Assembly (NCBI RefSeq): GCF_002813755.1
Contig: NZ_CP018061.1
Coordinates: forward strand, 359,001 to 423,000
DNA: 64,000 nt
Direction of reading: 5' to 3'
Source of the DNA: Enterococcus mundtii
Lineage (GTDB): Bacteria; Bacillota; Bacilli; Lactobacillales; Enterococcaceae
This document shows, in pieces, positions 37,055 to 46,338 of the stretch. The position numbers and the translations under genes were made by a program. Numbering within the stretch: position 1 is the first letter of the stretch; the number at the start of each line of letters is the position of its first letter. Below the pieces are notes generated by a model. The model did not search any database and had not been told where the DNA came from. It saw only the letters and a program-made list of their open reading frames with translations.

Positions 37055-38187
37055 AGATTTTACAGTTTGGCTTTATTGATAGCTTAAATATCGGGGATCG
37101 CTTGATTGCTGAAGAAATCCAACATCAGTATTTAGAAAATCATGAAATAAGGGCAGTCTCTTATTTGGGAACGCCTAGAGAGAACATCCCCTCGATTGCT
37201 GATTCTTCAGTTGGGGAATCAAAAAAGAAGAATAAATTAAAACAAAAGCTTGCTATGATAATTCCTTACCATCCAGACCGAGGGACAGAAGATCTAGTGG
37301 AACAATGGATCGCTGACGCAGATTGCATTGTTTTTTCTGGAGGGAATTTACTTTTTGACTTAAACAAGTATAGTAAATCTTATTTTAAACTAAAATGGAT
37401 CGTTGAGTTGGCTAAGAAACACAACAAAAAAATAATTGCTCTGTCGATTGGTTTAGGACCATTTAAAACAGAAAAACAAGAAAAAGAAGCAGTGAGCGTA
37501 TTAAACGAGTTGAGCTATGTTAGTGTGCGGGATCTAAAATCAGCTACCTATTTTAAAAAAGAAGTAGCTGTGATTCAGGATCCTGTCTTTACTTCAGAAT
37601 TTTTTGCTCCGTTAGCGAAACGTGGAAGACTAAAAAATGATAAAAAAATTGCGGTTTCTATCATTGATTATCGCCTTGCTGGGGCTTCTCACGAACAATA
37701 TTGGGCATACATCAAGCAAATGGCGGAACTACTGTTAATACTCTCAATCAAGTATCAGGTAACTATCTTTTCAACTGAAATGAGAGATTATCAAGCGGTA
37801 GAGGATATCAGTCAATTACTAGTTGGTGCGGTAGAAATAAAAACAATACGCTCGAAAGAAGAGCTTTATCTGTTGTACGAAGAGAGTACCTTGATCATTG
37901 GTACACGAATGCATTCGATGATCTTTGCTGTCGCCGCAAAAATTCCTGTGGTCGGAATTTCTTGGCAAGATAAAGTAACTGAAATGTTTCGTATACTAGC
38001 TGATCCGACGAGTTGTTTTTCGATCCAAGAATTAGAGAAACAACAAACAGCGATTCTTGAACGAGTAGAGTATAAGATGAGTCATGTAGAAGATGAGCGA
38101 TATTTACTCGGAGAGATTGGTCATTCCTTTCAGGAGAAAGTGTCTAAAGAAAAGGAACGAGTCAATGCGCTCTTGGCGATCAAATGA
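37051..38187 (+). CDS. Polysaccharide pyruvyl transferase family protein
   Basis: Of the CsaB/WcaK family, which adds a ketal-linked pyruvate from PEP to a sugar of surface polymers. The 378-aa protein shows the family marks FGFIDSLNIGDRLI at the N-terminus, VFSGGNLLFD, LSIGLGPF, VSVRDLKSA and GTRMHSMIFAVAAKIPVVGISW near the C-terminus. GTG start 37051 overlaps the previous stop (GTGA). The product would make the polymer acidic, which fits the UDP-ManNAcA-forming gene. Confidence 0.82.
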   Translation: MKILQFGFIDSLNIGDRLIAEEIQHQYLENHEIRAVSYLGTPRENIPSIADSSVGESKKKNKLKQKLAMIIPYHPDRGTEDLVEQWIADADCIVFSGGNLLFDLNKYSKSYFKLKWIVELAKKHNKKIIALSIGLGPFKTEKQEKEAVSVLNELSYVSVRDLKSATYFKKEVAVIQDPVFTSEFFAPLAKRGRLKNDKKIAVSIIDYRLAGASHEQYWAYIKQMAELLLILSIKYQVTIFSTEMRDYQAVEDISQLLVGAVEIKTIRSKEELYLLYEESTLIIGTRMHSMIFAVAAKIPVVGISWQDKVTEMFRILADPTSCFSIQELEKQQTAILERVEYKMSHVEDERYLLGEIGHSFQEKVSKEKERVNALLAIK

Positions 38188-39608
38188 ATCGATATAAGAA
38201 ATTACTAACAAGTTCTGGCATATTGATGATTGGAAATCTAGGAACTAAATTTGGCTCGCTTTTTCTACTTCCATTGTATACAAAGTACCTTTCTACTTCT
38301 GAATATGGCGTGGCAGATCTATCAATTACGTTCATTAATTTATTTTTACCCATTATTACAATGAGTATTTTTGAAATGTTCATGAAAGATGTGATCCAGC
38401 AACCAGAACGGAAGATTCACTTCTTAAAAAATGCTTGGATATTACTTTTATGTACAAATGTTAGTGCGTGGATCATTGGTCAAGGTTTGTATGCACTGGG
38501 CTATATCCATCTAGACTATTCGATTTTCCTGTTGATGATGCTTTTGATGACACTCCAATCTTATAATAACTTATTTTCTAATTACCTTCGGGCAATCAAT
38601 AAAAATACGATTTATGCGACGATGAACTTGATTCAAACAATTTTATTGATTATTTTTGCGATAATGATGCTCCAATACTTGGAACTGGGTTTGCCTGGTT
38701 ATTTTTATGCAAATGTCGGTGCTTATGCGGTAGTGCTTATCGTTGTCATGCCGTTAGTACTTTTTCGAAAAAAAGATGTTGAAAAACAAACAGCGCTATT
38801 TGCAGTCGATTATGACTATCTCAAACAATTGGTAAAAAAAAGTTTTCCATTGATTCCTAATGCATTGATGTGGTGGGGAATCAATTCGGCAGACAAAATT
38901 TTTATTGTACTGATTCTAGGAACAAGTGCAAGTGGTCTATTTGCGGCTGCCAATAAGTTACCCATGTTTATTACCATGTTAAGTACTGTATTTTTTCAAG
39001 CTTGGCAAGTTTCGGCAATTGAAGAAGTGCAATCCAAGAAAAAAGAAGACTTTTACACAACCGTTTTTCGTGCATTCCTTTTTTTAATGAGTCTAGGTGT
39101 GCTCATGATGTATCTTTTTATGGAACCAATCGGGAAAATCTTATTCGCTGATGCGTTTACTCAGGCAATCGAATATATTCCCTTTTTGATTTTAGCTGCG
39201 TATTTCTCTAATCTCGCCAGTTTATTAGGCGCAAATTGTATTGCGGAAGGTGAAACAAAATTTGTTTTTCATTCGTCGATTCTGTGCGCTATTGTCAATC
39301 TTGTACTTAGTCCACTCTTTATTAAAAGCATGGGATTGCATGGTGCAGGGATATCCGCATCAATCAGTTTTTTATTTTTGGCTTACTTGAGATTTAACAA
39401 AGTGAGGAATGTTTCTGGATTGCGAATGACACATCAAGCTTTTTTTGTTCAGTTATTCATCATTATTTTGGCGACTATTTTGTATTCACTCACTCAGTCA
39501 GTAGGATTGATCATATTAAGTCTAATCGCTTGTTTCGTGTTTCAGTGGAATTATATTCTGCAAATCAAGTCTGTTCTAAAAAATAATTTTAGTAAATTAG
39601 AGAATTAA
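38184..39608 (+). CDS. Wzx-type polysaccharide repeat-unit flippase
   Basis: Moves undecaprenyl-PP-linked repeat units across the membrane. The 474-aa protein has about 12-14 hydrophobic segments of the MATE/PST type, including the N-terminal SSGILMIGNLGTKFGSLFLL and PNALMWWGINSADKIFIVLI, characteristic of RfbX/Wzx. ATGA overlap with the preceding gene. It is last in the first half of the locus, with a terminator 67 bp on. Confidence 0.87.
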   Translation: MNRYKKLLTSSGILMIGNLGTKFGSLFLLPLYTKYLSTSEYGVADLSITFINLFLPIITMSIFEMFMKDVIQQPERKIHFLKNAWILLLCTNVSAWIIGQGLYALGYIHLDYSIFLLMMLLMTLQSYNNLFSNYLRAINKNTIYATMNLIQTILLIIFAIMMLQYLELGLPGYFYANVGAYAVVLIVVMPLVLFRKKDVEKQTALFAVDYDYLKQLVKKSFPLIPNALMWWGINSADKIFIVLILGTSASGLFAAANKLPMFITMLSTVFFQAWQVSAIEEVQSKKKEDFYTTVFRAFLFLMSLGVLMMYLFMEPIGKILFADAFTQAIEYIPFLILAAYFSNLASLLGANCIAEGETKFVFHSSILCAIVNLVLSPLFIKSMGLHGAGISASISFLFLAYLRFNKVRNVSGLRMTHQAFFVQLFIIILATILYSLTQSVGLIILSLIACFVFQWNYILQIKSVLKNNFSKLEN

Positions 39609-39675
39609 TTGTAATACGAACATAAATTTTCGTTATTTTATTAACTTTTATTTTAATAGAATCAAGCTTTTTTAT

Positions 39676-39710
39676 CGATCAAACCAATAGGGGTTTGATC
39701 GGTTTTTTAT
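39676..39710 (+). terminator. Terminator inside the polysaccharide locus
   Basis: A perfect 10-bp stem (39676-39685 with 39692-39701) is followed by TTTTTT. It splits the locus into two transcripts, wecC to wzx and the sugar transferase onwards. Confidence 0.8.
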
Positions 39711-39891
39711 ATTGTTTTCGTTTCGATAGAAAAGTAGTTGACGTTTGATATATCTGCTAAAAATAACTACTTTTAATAGATATGACAATTTGTATTTGCT
39801 TACTACAAGAGATTGTTTTAGAAAAAATTATAGGTCTTTTTTATCTGTTAAATAATACGTTTAGTGAACATTGTAAAGGTTATTTATTCAC

Positions 39892-39925
39892 TATAATACT
39901 CCTGAATCTAATATTTTTCAGGAGG
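39892..39925 (+). promoter_or_regulatory. TATAAT and a hairpin hiding the ribosome-binding site
   Basis: A TATAAT (39892-39897) lies 35 bp before the sugar transferase ATG. Directly after it CTCCTGAA (39899-39906) pairs perfectly with TTCAGGAG (39917-39924), which covers the AGGAGG (39920-39925). If transcription starts further upstream the hairpin would mask the site; if this TATAAT is the true -10, only the DNA palindrome remains and may be an operator. Confidence 0.4.
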
Positions 39926-39931
39926 CAATTT

Positions 39932-40531
39932 ATGAATATTCTTGACTCAATCATCAATCGTGTTCTTGCTGCTCTTGCGCTTTTGATTTTATCCCCTTTA
40001 CTTATTATAGTAAGTATTCTTTTGAAGATAGAGAATCCAGAACTCTCTCCTTTCTTTTCACAAACAAGAATTGGAAAAAATCAAAAAAAGTTTACTCTTT
40101 ATAAGTTACGAAGTATGAGGGAGGTTACGCAACAAGAACTTTTCGCACTTGAGCGATTAAATGAAGCTGGAGAGCAGATGTTCAAAATTAAAGAAGACCC
40201 ACGTATCACGCCGATTGGTCGGATTATACGTAAAACAAGTATTGATGAATTGCCACAATTGATCAATGTAATAAAAGGCGAGATGGCCTTAGTCGGACCA
40301 CGTCCTCCTCTACCTAATGAGGTAGCTAAATACACAGATCATGACTTGCAACGTTTGACTGTCTTGCCAGGTTGTACTGGTTTATGGCAAGTGAGTGGTA
40401 GAAGTGATGTTTCGTTTGAAGAAATGGTGGATTTGGATTTGCAATATATTGAGAATAAGAATCTATGGTTTGATTTGAAGATATTGTGTTTGACAGTCCC
40501 AGCAGTCTTAAAGATGAAAGGAGCTTATTGA
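39932..40531 (+). CDS. Initiating sugar-phosphate transferase (bacterial sugar transferase family)
   Basis: Transfers a sugar 1-phosphate to undecaprenyl phosphate, the first step of repeat-unit synthesis. 199 aa, the short EpsL/PglC-like form: one membrane segment (about 10-32), then the catalytic domain with RIGKNQKKFTLYKLRSM, DPRITPIGR, RKTSIDELPQL, GEMALVGPRP and LPGCTGLWQVSGR. The start is ATG 39932 with AGGAGG. The longer frame beginning near 39782 has no ribosome-binding site. It starts the second transcript of the locus. Confidence 0.9.
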   Translation: MNILDSIINRVLAALALLILSPLLIIVSILLKIENPELSPFFSQTRIGKNQKKFTLYKLRSMREVTQQELFALERLNEAGEQMFKIKEDPRITPIGRIIRKTSIDELPQLINVIKGEMALVGPRPPLPNEVAKYTDHDLQRLTVLPGCTGLWQVSGRSDVSFEEMVDLDLQYIENKNLWFDLKILCLTVPAVLKMKGAY

Positions 40532-40534
40532 GTA

Positions 40535-41281
40535 TTGACCAGAGTAAAATTATTAAGTGCAGAAGTAGATACGTATACATTTGACGAAACAATCGAGCAA
40601 ATGGTCCGCATCATTGAACAACGAAAAATCACGCAACACGTGGTAGTGAATGCCAATAAAATCAATTTGTTATACAAAGAACCAAAACTAAAAAAAATCG
40701 TGAATTCTTGTGAATTGATCAATGCGGATGGACAGTCCGTTGTCTGGGCAGATCGATTGTTCAATCGAGCGATTCCAGAGCGTGTAACAGGAATCGACTT
40801 ATTTGAAAAAATGATTGAAGTTGCTGCAAAAAAGAATTATCGTGTGTATTATTTAGGCGGTAAGTCAGATGTTGTAAAAGAAGTGGTCAGGAGGCATCAG
40901 AAAGCATATCCTGCACTAAAAGTAGCAGGATATATGGATGGGTACTTCGATCGAAACAAATCAGTGAAAGTAGCTGAAGAAATTGCAGCTACTCATCCTG
41001 ATATTTTATTTTTAGCGATTCCTACCCCTGAAAAAGAGTACTGGTTGGATCAATACAAAGAAATTTTAAATATCCCCCTTTTGATTGGCGTAGGTGGGAG
41101 TTTTGATGTAATTGCTGGAAAAGTGAAGCGGGCACCTAGATGGATGCAAAAAATCGGAATGGAATGGTTCTATCGGTTTTCGCAGGAACCAAGAAGAATG
41201 TTCCACCGGTATTTTTTTGGCAATTTGACTTTTTTAGGACATGTCATTGATGAAAAGAGGAAATCTCTTGTTAGAAGATAG
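40535..41281 (+). CDS. WecG/TagA/CpsF-family glycosyltransferase
   Basis: A GT26 enzyme; members transfer ManNAc or ManNAcA to a lipid-linked amino sugar (TagA in teichoic acid, WecG in enterobacterial common antigen). 248 aa with VNANKINLLYKEP, NADGQSVVWA, RVTGIDLFEKM, YYLGGK, IPTPEKEYW and GVGGSFDVIAGKVKRAPRWM, all typical. TTG start 40535 after AAAGGAG. Its presence in a locus that also makes UDP-ManNAc(A) suggests that sugar as the second residue of the repeat unit. Confidence 0.9.
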   Translation: MTRVKLLSAEVDTYTFDETIEQMVRIIEQRKITQHVVVNANKINLLYKEPKLKKIVNSCELINADGQSVVWADRLFNRAIPERVTGIDLFEKMIEVAAKKNYRVYYLGGKSDVVKEVVRRHQKAYPALKVAGYMDGYFDRNKSVKVAEEIAATHPDILFLAIPTPEKEYWLDQYKEILNIPLLIGVGGSFDVIAGKVKRAPRWMQKIGMEWFYRFSQEPRRMFHRYFFGNLTFLGHVIDEKRKSLVRR

Positions 41282-42542
41282 CAAACAAAAATATACTCAA
41301 TGGTTGATTTATTTTGTAGGCGTCTTTCCGTTTGTCGATTTTATGAACGGTGTATTTTTAAGTGAAGGGATTTCGATCCCTATTGGAATCTTCTATCGCA
41401 TTGTTTTGTTTATCGTACTACTTTTCTTATTTATCAATCATCTAGAATTAGTTACTAGCGTTTTTGGATTATTGATGATTTTAAGTATGTTTGTATATTT
41501 TTTACTGTTAGCCATTCAAACGATCTATTTTGATAATTCATTTAGTACATTGTTTAGTGATGCTAGCGCAGTAACTAAATATTTATTATGGTTTCTGATT
41601 GCTTTATTGTTTTCTAAAATAGCTGAACCTAAGATGACTCAGTTGTTTATTGCAATCGACAGTTTATTTGTAGTGGGTTTGATCGTTCCTTATTTTTTAG
41701 GGTTAGGTAATTTTACTTATGCCAACTCTAATGCAGGTTATAAAAGTTTTTTTTATGCAACCAATGATTTAACCTACGTTTTAGTTATTTTGTGTACTCT
41801 GTTGCTCTTTGTGCTAATTACTTGTTTTACCAAAAAGCAATGGCGTCCTTTATTTTATCTGTCGTTACTCTATTTGGCAAATTGTTACTGTCTCCTACTG
41901 GTTGGAACGAAAACGGGGATTATTTATAGCATTGCTAGTTTGATTGTTACGATTTTATATTTACTCTTCTTTAAATCCGATATCCCTTTCCAAGTAAAGT
42001 TTTTACTTTCACAATTGATATTAATTGGTATCGGGTTTAGTTTGTTTTGGGGAAAAGAACTATTTATCGGAATGATCCAAGGAACGATTGATCGAATGAC
42101 TTATTTTTATGATTTATACGATGGAAATTGGATCAAGATCCTTAGTAGTTCCAGAAGTATTTATTTTGAAGATGCAATGACTAATTTTATGGAATATCCA
42201 AATAATCACTGGATTTTTCTCTTTGGATTTGGCGTTGAGAATCGCTGGGAATTTTTTGGACGAGCTGGGGGATATATCGAAATCGACTTTTTAGATACTT
42301 TTTTCTCTTACGGGGCCATAGGATTGCTTGTCTTTCTTTTACCACTGGTCTATTTGATTTATCGTATCTTCAAGAAGCGATTATTTAACAAGTATGCTTT
42401 TTTGTTACTCGTGACATTTGGGTTTGCAGCGACTTCGGGACATGTATTTTATTCTGCAATGTCTGCGACTATTTTAGGTTTGATCGTATCGAGATTATTA
42501 CGAGAGGAAAGTGAAAATGAATATCTTAATGATAGGGCCTAG
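41268..42542 (+). CDS. Wzy-like O-antigen/capsule polymerase
   Basis: A polytopic membrane protein of about 424 aa with 10-12 hydrophobic segments and a long extracellular loop (about 260-320, TIDRMTYFYDLYDGNW ... FGFGVENRWEF), the usual layout of Wzy/Wzx-dependent polymerases. Sequences in this family are poorly conserved, so the call leans on topology, GTKTGIIYSI and locus context. I favour TTG 41268 (after AGAGGAAA); ATG 41250 and 41241 are also in frame but lack a good ribosome-binding site. It overlaps the neighbouring genes at both ends. Confidence 0.78.
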   Translation: MLEDSKQKYTQWLIYFVGVFPFVDFMNGVFLSEGISIPIGIFYRIVLFIVLLFLFINHLELVTSVFGLLMILSMFVYFLLLAIQTIYFDNSFSTLFSDASAVTKYLLWFLIALLFSKIAEPKMTQLFIAIDSLFVVGLIVPYFLGLGNFTYANSNAGYKSFFYATNDLTYVLVILCTLLLFVLITCFTKKQWRPLFYLSLLYLANCYCLLLVGTKTGIIYSIASLIVTILYLLFFKSDIPFQVKFLLSQLILIGIGFSLFWGKELFIGMIQGTIDRMTYFYDLYDGNWIKILSSSRSIYFEDAMTNFMEYPNNHWIFLFGFGVENRWEFFGRAGGYIEIDFLDTFFSYGAIGLLVFLLPLVYLIYRIFKKRLFNKYAFLLLVTFGFAATSGHVFYSAMSATILGLIVSRLLREESENEYLNDRA

Positions 42543-43542
42543 TATTGATGCGAAGGGCGGGATGTCAACAGTCATCAAGAATATGTATGAATATGAGGGA
42601 GAAGACCAAATCAAAGTGGTGAGTAATTGGCATGAGAAACATCGTATTTCGCTATTTTTAAAAAATATCTTCACAATTAGAAAAATAATAAAAGAAGAAG
42701 AGATAGATATCGTACATTTCCACGTAGCACAAAAAGGAAGTTTTTATCGCAAGAGTTTATTACTATTTTTATTGCCTAAAAAGGTAAAATCAGTATTCCA
42801 CATCCATGCGTCACAATTTGACTTATTTTATCAAGAAGCATCAAGACGAAGAAAAAGAATCATCAGAAAGTGCTTAGGTCGAGCGGATCTGATTGTTGCA
42901 GTTTCTGAAAGTTGGCAGAAGTTTTATCAGAAAATAACTGATACACCAGTTGAATTCGTGAATAATGCAGTGAAAATGCCACAAGAAAATCAGTATCAGA
43001 CGACAGCAAAGCGGATATTGACGCTAGGTAGAATCGGTGAGCGAAAAGGTTCCTATGATTTACTTAAAGTAGCAAAGATCGTGGGTGAATTTTATCCAGA
43101 AGTCGTTTTTGAGTTATATGGAGATGGGGAAGTGGAACACTTTCGGCAGTTGACCCGTCAGTTACCAAATATAAAAATCAATGGCTGGGTTGATCAGGAA
43201 GAAAAGGATGAATTGTTTCAACGAACCTTGTTGCACTTCTTGCCTTCCTATAATGAAGGGCTACCGATGGCTATTTTAGAAACGATGAGCTATGGCATTC
43301 CCAACATTACGACAAACGTTGGAGGAATCCCACAGCTCATTGAGAATAATGAGGATGGTTTATTGACGGAACCCGGTGATGTAGAAGAAATGAGTCATAA
43401 AATCCTACAGTATCTTGAAAAAGATGCGACTGAAAAAGCAAGATTCTCAGAAAAAGCTTTTAAAAAAGTAAAGATGGATTTTAGTTTAGATAGCTATATG
43501 GAGAAGTGGCATCGTATTTACGTTCGTTTGATGTCACAATGA
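42517..43542 (+). CDS. GT4-family glycosyltransferase, 341 aa
   Basis: A GT-B enzyme adding a sugar to the repeat unit. N-lobe MNILMIGPSIDAKGGMST with the glycine loop, VHFHVA, FHIHASQ; C-lobe LGRIGERKGSYDLL and the E-x7-E motif PSYNEGLPMAILETMSYGIP. ATG 42517 is chosen because AGAGG lies nine bases before it; GTG 42511 is too close. It overlaps the polymerase gene by 26 bp. This is the last gene of the continuous polysaccharide block before the regulator/adhesin module. Confidence 0.87.
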   Translation: MNILMIGPSIDAKGGMSTVIKNMYEYEGEDQIKVVSNWHEKHRISLFLKNIFTIRKIIKEEEIDIVHFHVAQKGSFYRKSLLLFLLPKKVKSVFHIHASQFDLFYQEASRRRKRIIRKCLGRADLIVAVSESWQKFYQKITDTPVEFVNNAVKMPQENQYQTTAKRILTLGRIGERKGSYDLLKVAKIVGEFYPEVVFELYGDGEVEHFRQLTRQLPNIKINGWVDQEEKDELFQRTLLHFLPSYNEGLPMAILETMSYGIPNITTNVGGIPQLIENNEDGLLTEPGDVEEMSHKILQYLEKDATEKARFSEKAFKKVKMDFSLDSYMEKWHRIYVRLMSQ

Positions 43543-43564
43543 TGATTATTGACTTAGCAGTTAC

Positions 43565-45109
43565 TTAGCTAGGTTGAATTGAATGTTGATAGTTTTCTAA
43601 CACTAGCTTTTGTAACTCTTTATAAATTAAATGAATGTCGTACTCAGAAAAATGATTTTTATAATTTAAATAGATAAACGAACTCTTTTGAAAATTATGG
43701 GCTTGTGTATTCGCCGGAAGTGTAGATATCACTAAATCAATCTCATCATAGGAAGAGACATTCGGTTCTAATTCTTCAATCGAATAAATACTAAGATTGA
43801 AATAAAGACTAAACATTGATTCTATGTGTTTTTTCAATGACCAACGAATCATGGATGGATAATCTGCTTCAAAATAGATTTGGATTTTCTGTTCCAAATA
43901 ATAGAGCGGATGAAAAATTTCATATAATAAAGCATATTTCTTTCTTAAAAATGAGTTGTTTAAAAAGATAGGATTTAGCGTTTCTTGATACATCAACTCC
44001 ATAAAATGATCAATACGATTTAAAAGTTGTGGATATAGTGCTTCAAATACACCGTCCCCTTCAATAGGATTCTTATCGATTTTCGGGAAAATCGAAATTT
44101 TGTAGTGGATTGCAAAAGCACTTGTTTTAAATCTTATTTTCTCGCTTTCTGGTAGTGATTCAAGGTTTAAGTTGAAGTATTCAATAAAATTATTTTTAAA
44201 TATTGTATAATAATAATGACTCTCCGTATGATAATTTTGGTGTACACCGAATATATCAGTTTTGTTGACGAATCGTCGATAAAACGTTCCTTTCGACTGG
44301 AAATAGAACAACCAAAATTGAATCTCTGAATCAGAAATGAGAAAATGTTTTTTTATCAACTCATGTATTTGTGAATTTTCCATTAATTCTGAATTGATTC
44401 GTTGATAATTGGAATCAAATTCTTCTAATGAGATATAATGATTTTGAAAATATCTAGTTATATTTATAGCCATAAAAAAACATAATTGTTCTTTAGCCTG
44501 GATGCTAAATGAAGTACCATATTCGTTGCTTATATCATTTAATAAATCATGAAGTTTATTTTTTGATATATTTTTAAAAGGCCAATACAATCCTTTATAC
44601 GTATTCCAGAAAAACTCATAAAACATATATCGAATATTTTGTTCTTTACCAGAAATATAATAGGTTGATTTTTTAGAAGTTATATTGATATTTAAAGTTT
44701 TAAACAACTTCTTTAATTCATTGATCGTTCTTCTAATTGTTGAAATACTTACATAATTCTCATAAGACCACTTTGTAATATTCAAACGATTCTCAAAAAA
44801 AAGAGTATGAATGATTTTAATGGCGATATTATCTTTGATTAGCCACAAAATAAACTTTTGAATGATTGAAGGATCTCCAGCTTGCAAAAACGTTCCTCTA
44901 CCTTTTGAAAACTCCATCGTTAGTTCAGGATGATTGAATAGTTCAAAATCTCTCTCTAACTCGGCTATATATTTTAGTGTAGTTTTTCTTTCCAGCTTCG
45001 TTTGTTCTGCCAATTCACTTGTAGTGATCCAATCATGGTTATTGTAAAGTATATTCACTAATGTGATCTTTTTCTTGATGTTTTTCCCATAAACGTGTTT
45101 GATGTCCAT
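43565..45109 (-). CDS. Mga/AtxA-like transcriptional regulator, 514 aa
   Basis: A stand-alone virulence-type regulator. An N-terminal winged HTH (ITTSELAEQTKLERKTTLKYIAELERDF), a second HTH (VSISTIRRTINELKKLFKTL), and a long helical PRD-like centre and C-terminus typical of Mga. AAGGGGAA precedes the ATG on the minus strand. It is oriented against the polysaccharide genes and converges on them with only 22 bp between stops. Likely targets are the nearby surface-protein genes, as with Mga in streptococci, but no binding site can be proven here. Confidence 0.82.
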   Translation of the reverse strand: MDIKHVYGKNIKKKITLVNILYNNHDWITTSELAEQTKLERKTTLKYIAELERDFELFNHPELTMEFSKGRGTFLQAGDPSIIQKFILWLIKDNIAIKIIHTLFFENRLNITKWSYENYVSISTIRRTINELKKLFKTLNINITSKKSTYYISGKEQNIRYMFYEFFWNTYKGLYWPFKNISKNKLHDLLNDISNEYGTSFSIQAKEQLCFFMAINITRYFQNHYISLEEFDSNYQRINSELMENSQIHELIKKHFLISDSEIQFWLFYFQSKGTFYRRFVNKTDIFGVHQNYHTESHYYYTIFKNNFIEYFNLNLESLPESEKIRFKTSAFAIHYKISIFPKIDKNPIEGDGVFEALYPQLLNRIDHFMELMYQETLNPIFLNNSFLRKKYALLYEIFHPLYYLEQKIQIYFEADYPSMIRWSLKKHIESMFSLYFNLSIYSIEELEPNVSSYDEIDLVISTLPANTQAHNFQKSSFIYLNYKNHFSEYDIHLIYKELQKLVLENYQHSIQPS

Positions 45110-45302
45110 TCTGTATTCCCCTTTTTTATAGTGTTTATTAAAAAATATTATTTATCACATAAATGAAACAATACCAAATATATAAGGAATTCAAGGTCAA
45201 TAATTGGAATATATAGTGGTGTAAACTGACCATGTGATGGTTGTTAAGATTAGCATATCGGAAATAGTTATAATTACAAAATAGAAAGATTTGATGATCA
45301 TC

Positions 45303-45346
45303 AAAAAAGCTCGCACATTACTGTTTAATGTAGTGCGAGCTTTTTT
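45303..45346. terminator. Strong bidirectional terminator
   Basis: A 14-bp perfect stem (45303-45316 with 45333-45346) begins with AAAAAA and ends with TTTTTT. It ends the lipoprotein gene on the minus strand. Confidence 0.85.
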
Positions 45347-45376
45347 GGTATTTAATGTATTTAATGATAATAATGC

Positions 45377-45865
45377 TTAATTTTTATTTAAATCCCAGGC
45401 TATATGTTTTTGATCGCTTACGAGATAAACTAGCTGTTCGACGGAATCATTTTTGTTCAACTCAAAATAAAGATCTCCTTCGATTTCTTGGTTAGCATCT
45501 AATTCTTGTCCAAAAATCGTGTAGTTGGTACTTACACTATGCTGTTTACCATCTTTGGTCTCTAGAGAAAAATCAATTGATCCTAACCCTTTAGTTACCG
45601 AGGAGATATTTTTACCTTTCACGTGGAACGTATATAAAATCTTATCCCCTTTTTCGTCAGTTATTGTCTTTTTCTCTGGTTTATTAACGGTGATCTCCAA
45701 TCCATCGATGACAGTTGATTTTCCTATACCATCAACTTTTTGAGTCTCTATATCTAAGGTACTACTAGAAGTAGTTGTTGTTGCGTGATTGTTAGTGTTT
45801 TTGCAACTAGCTAAGATAGGTAGGGATAACAATAATATTGTGCTGAACAGTAGTAATTTCTTCAT
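45377..45865 (-). CDS. Lipoprotein, 162 aa, DUF4352/DUF5067-like
   Basis: A membrane-tethered extracellular protein: signal peptide with lipobox LASC (cysteine at residue 21), Thr/Ser-rich linker (HATTTTSSSTLD), then an immunoglobulin-like beta-sandwich. The pattern LEITVNKPEKKT ... YTFHVKGKNISSVTKG ... DANQEIEGDLYFELNKND is that of DUF4352/DUF5067 domains in Firmicutes. Function unknown. AGGAGG lies upstream of ATG on the minus strand. It is transcribed divergently from the second Mga-like gene. Confidence 0.78.
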   Translation of the reverse strand: MKKLLLFSTILLLSLPILASCKNTNNHATTTTSSSTLDIETQKVDGIGKSTVIDGLEITVNKPEKKTITDEKGDKILYTFHVKGKNISSVTKGLGSIDFSLETKDGKQHSVSTNYTIFGQELDANQEIEGDLYFELNKNDSVEQLVYLVSDQKHIAWDLNKN

Positions 45866-46129
45866 CTTTATATTTCAACCTCCTTGTATTTCTTAGCTAT
45901 TTTAGCAAACTTCTATTTTTTATACGTTCATCTTCTGGAATCAAAAGAGACAGATTTAGGTAGGTTACATGTCATGGATCACTAAGAAATTACAGTAATA
46001 CTGAATTGATTGAAAGCAGAAATCTAATTTGATTAATGAATGGAGGATCATACGGTAATAAATGAACATAAAATCAGCTTAATGTTGGTAGACTAAAGAT
46101 GTTAAAAACTATGTGGATTTCAAATGGAG

Positions 46130-46165
46130 CAGAGCAGAAAGGAACATTTCTTTCTGCTCTGTTTT
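46130..46165 (+). terminator. Orphan terminator upstream of the second Mga-like gene
   Basis: A 12-bp perfect stem (46130-46141 with 46150-46161) is followed by TTTT. On the plus strand no gene lies between 45866 and here. It could end a short untranslated RNA or attenuate a transcript running into the regulator. The rest of 45866-46338 holds only tiny open frames. Confidence 0.6.
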
Positions 46166-46338
46166 ATTTTGGATCTAGCTTTTCAAGGAGTTATATATAA
46201 CAAATATTATATATATTAGTTAAAAAAAAAGTTATTTTATATAAAAAAATTCAGAAACAATACTTTTTCCATTTTTAAGTAGAGGTATACTATTAATGGG
46301 ACTGTAACACCTAACTTAACTAATAAAAGGAGGATCGA

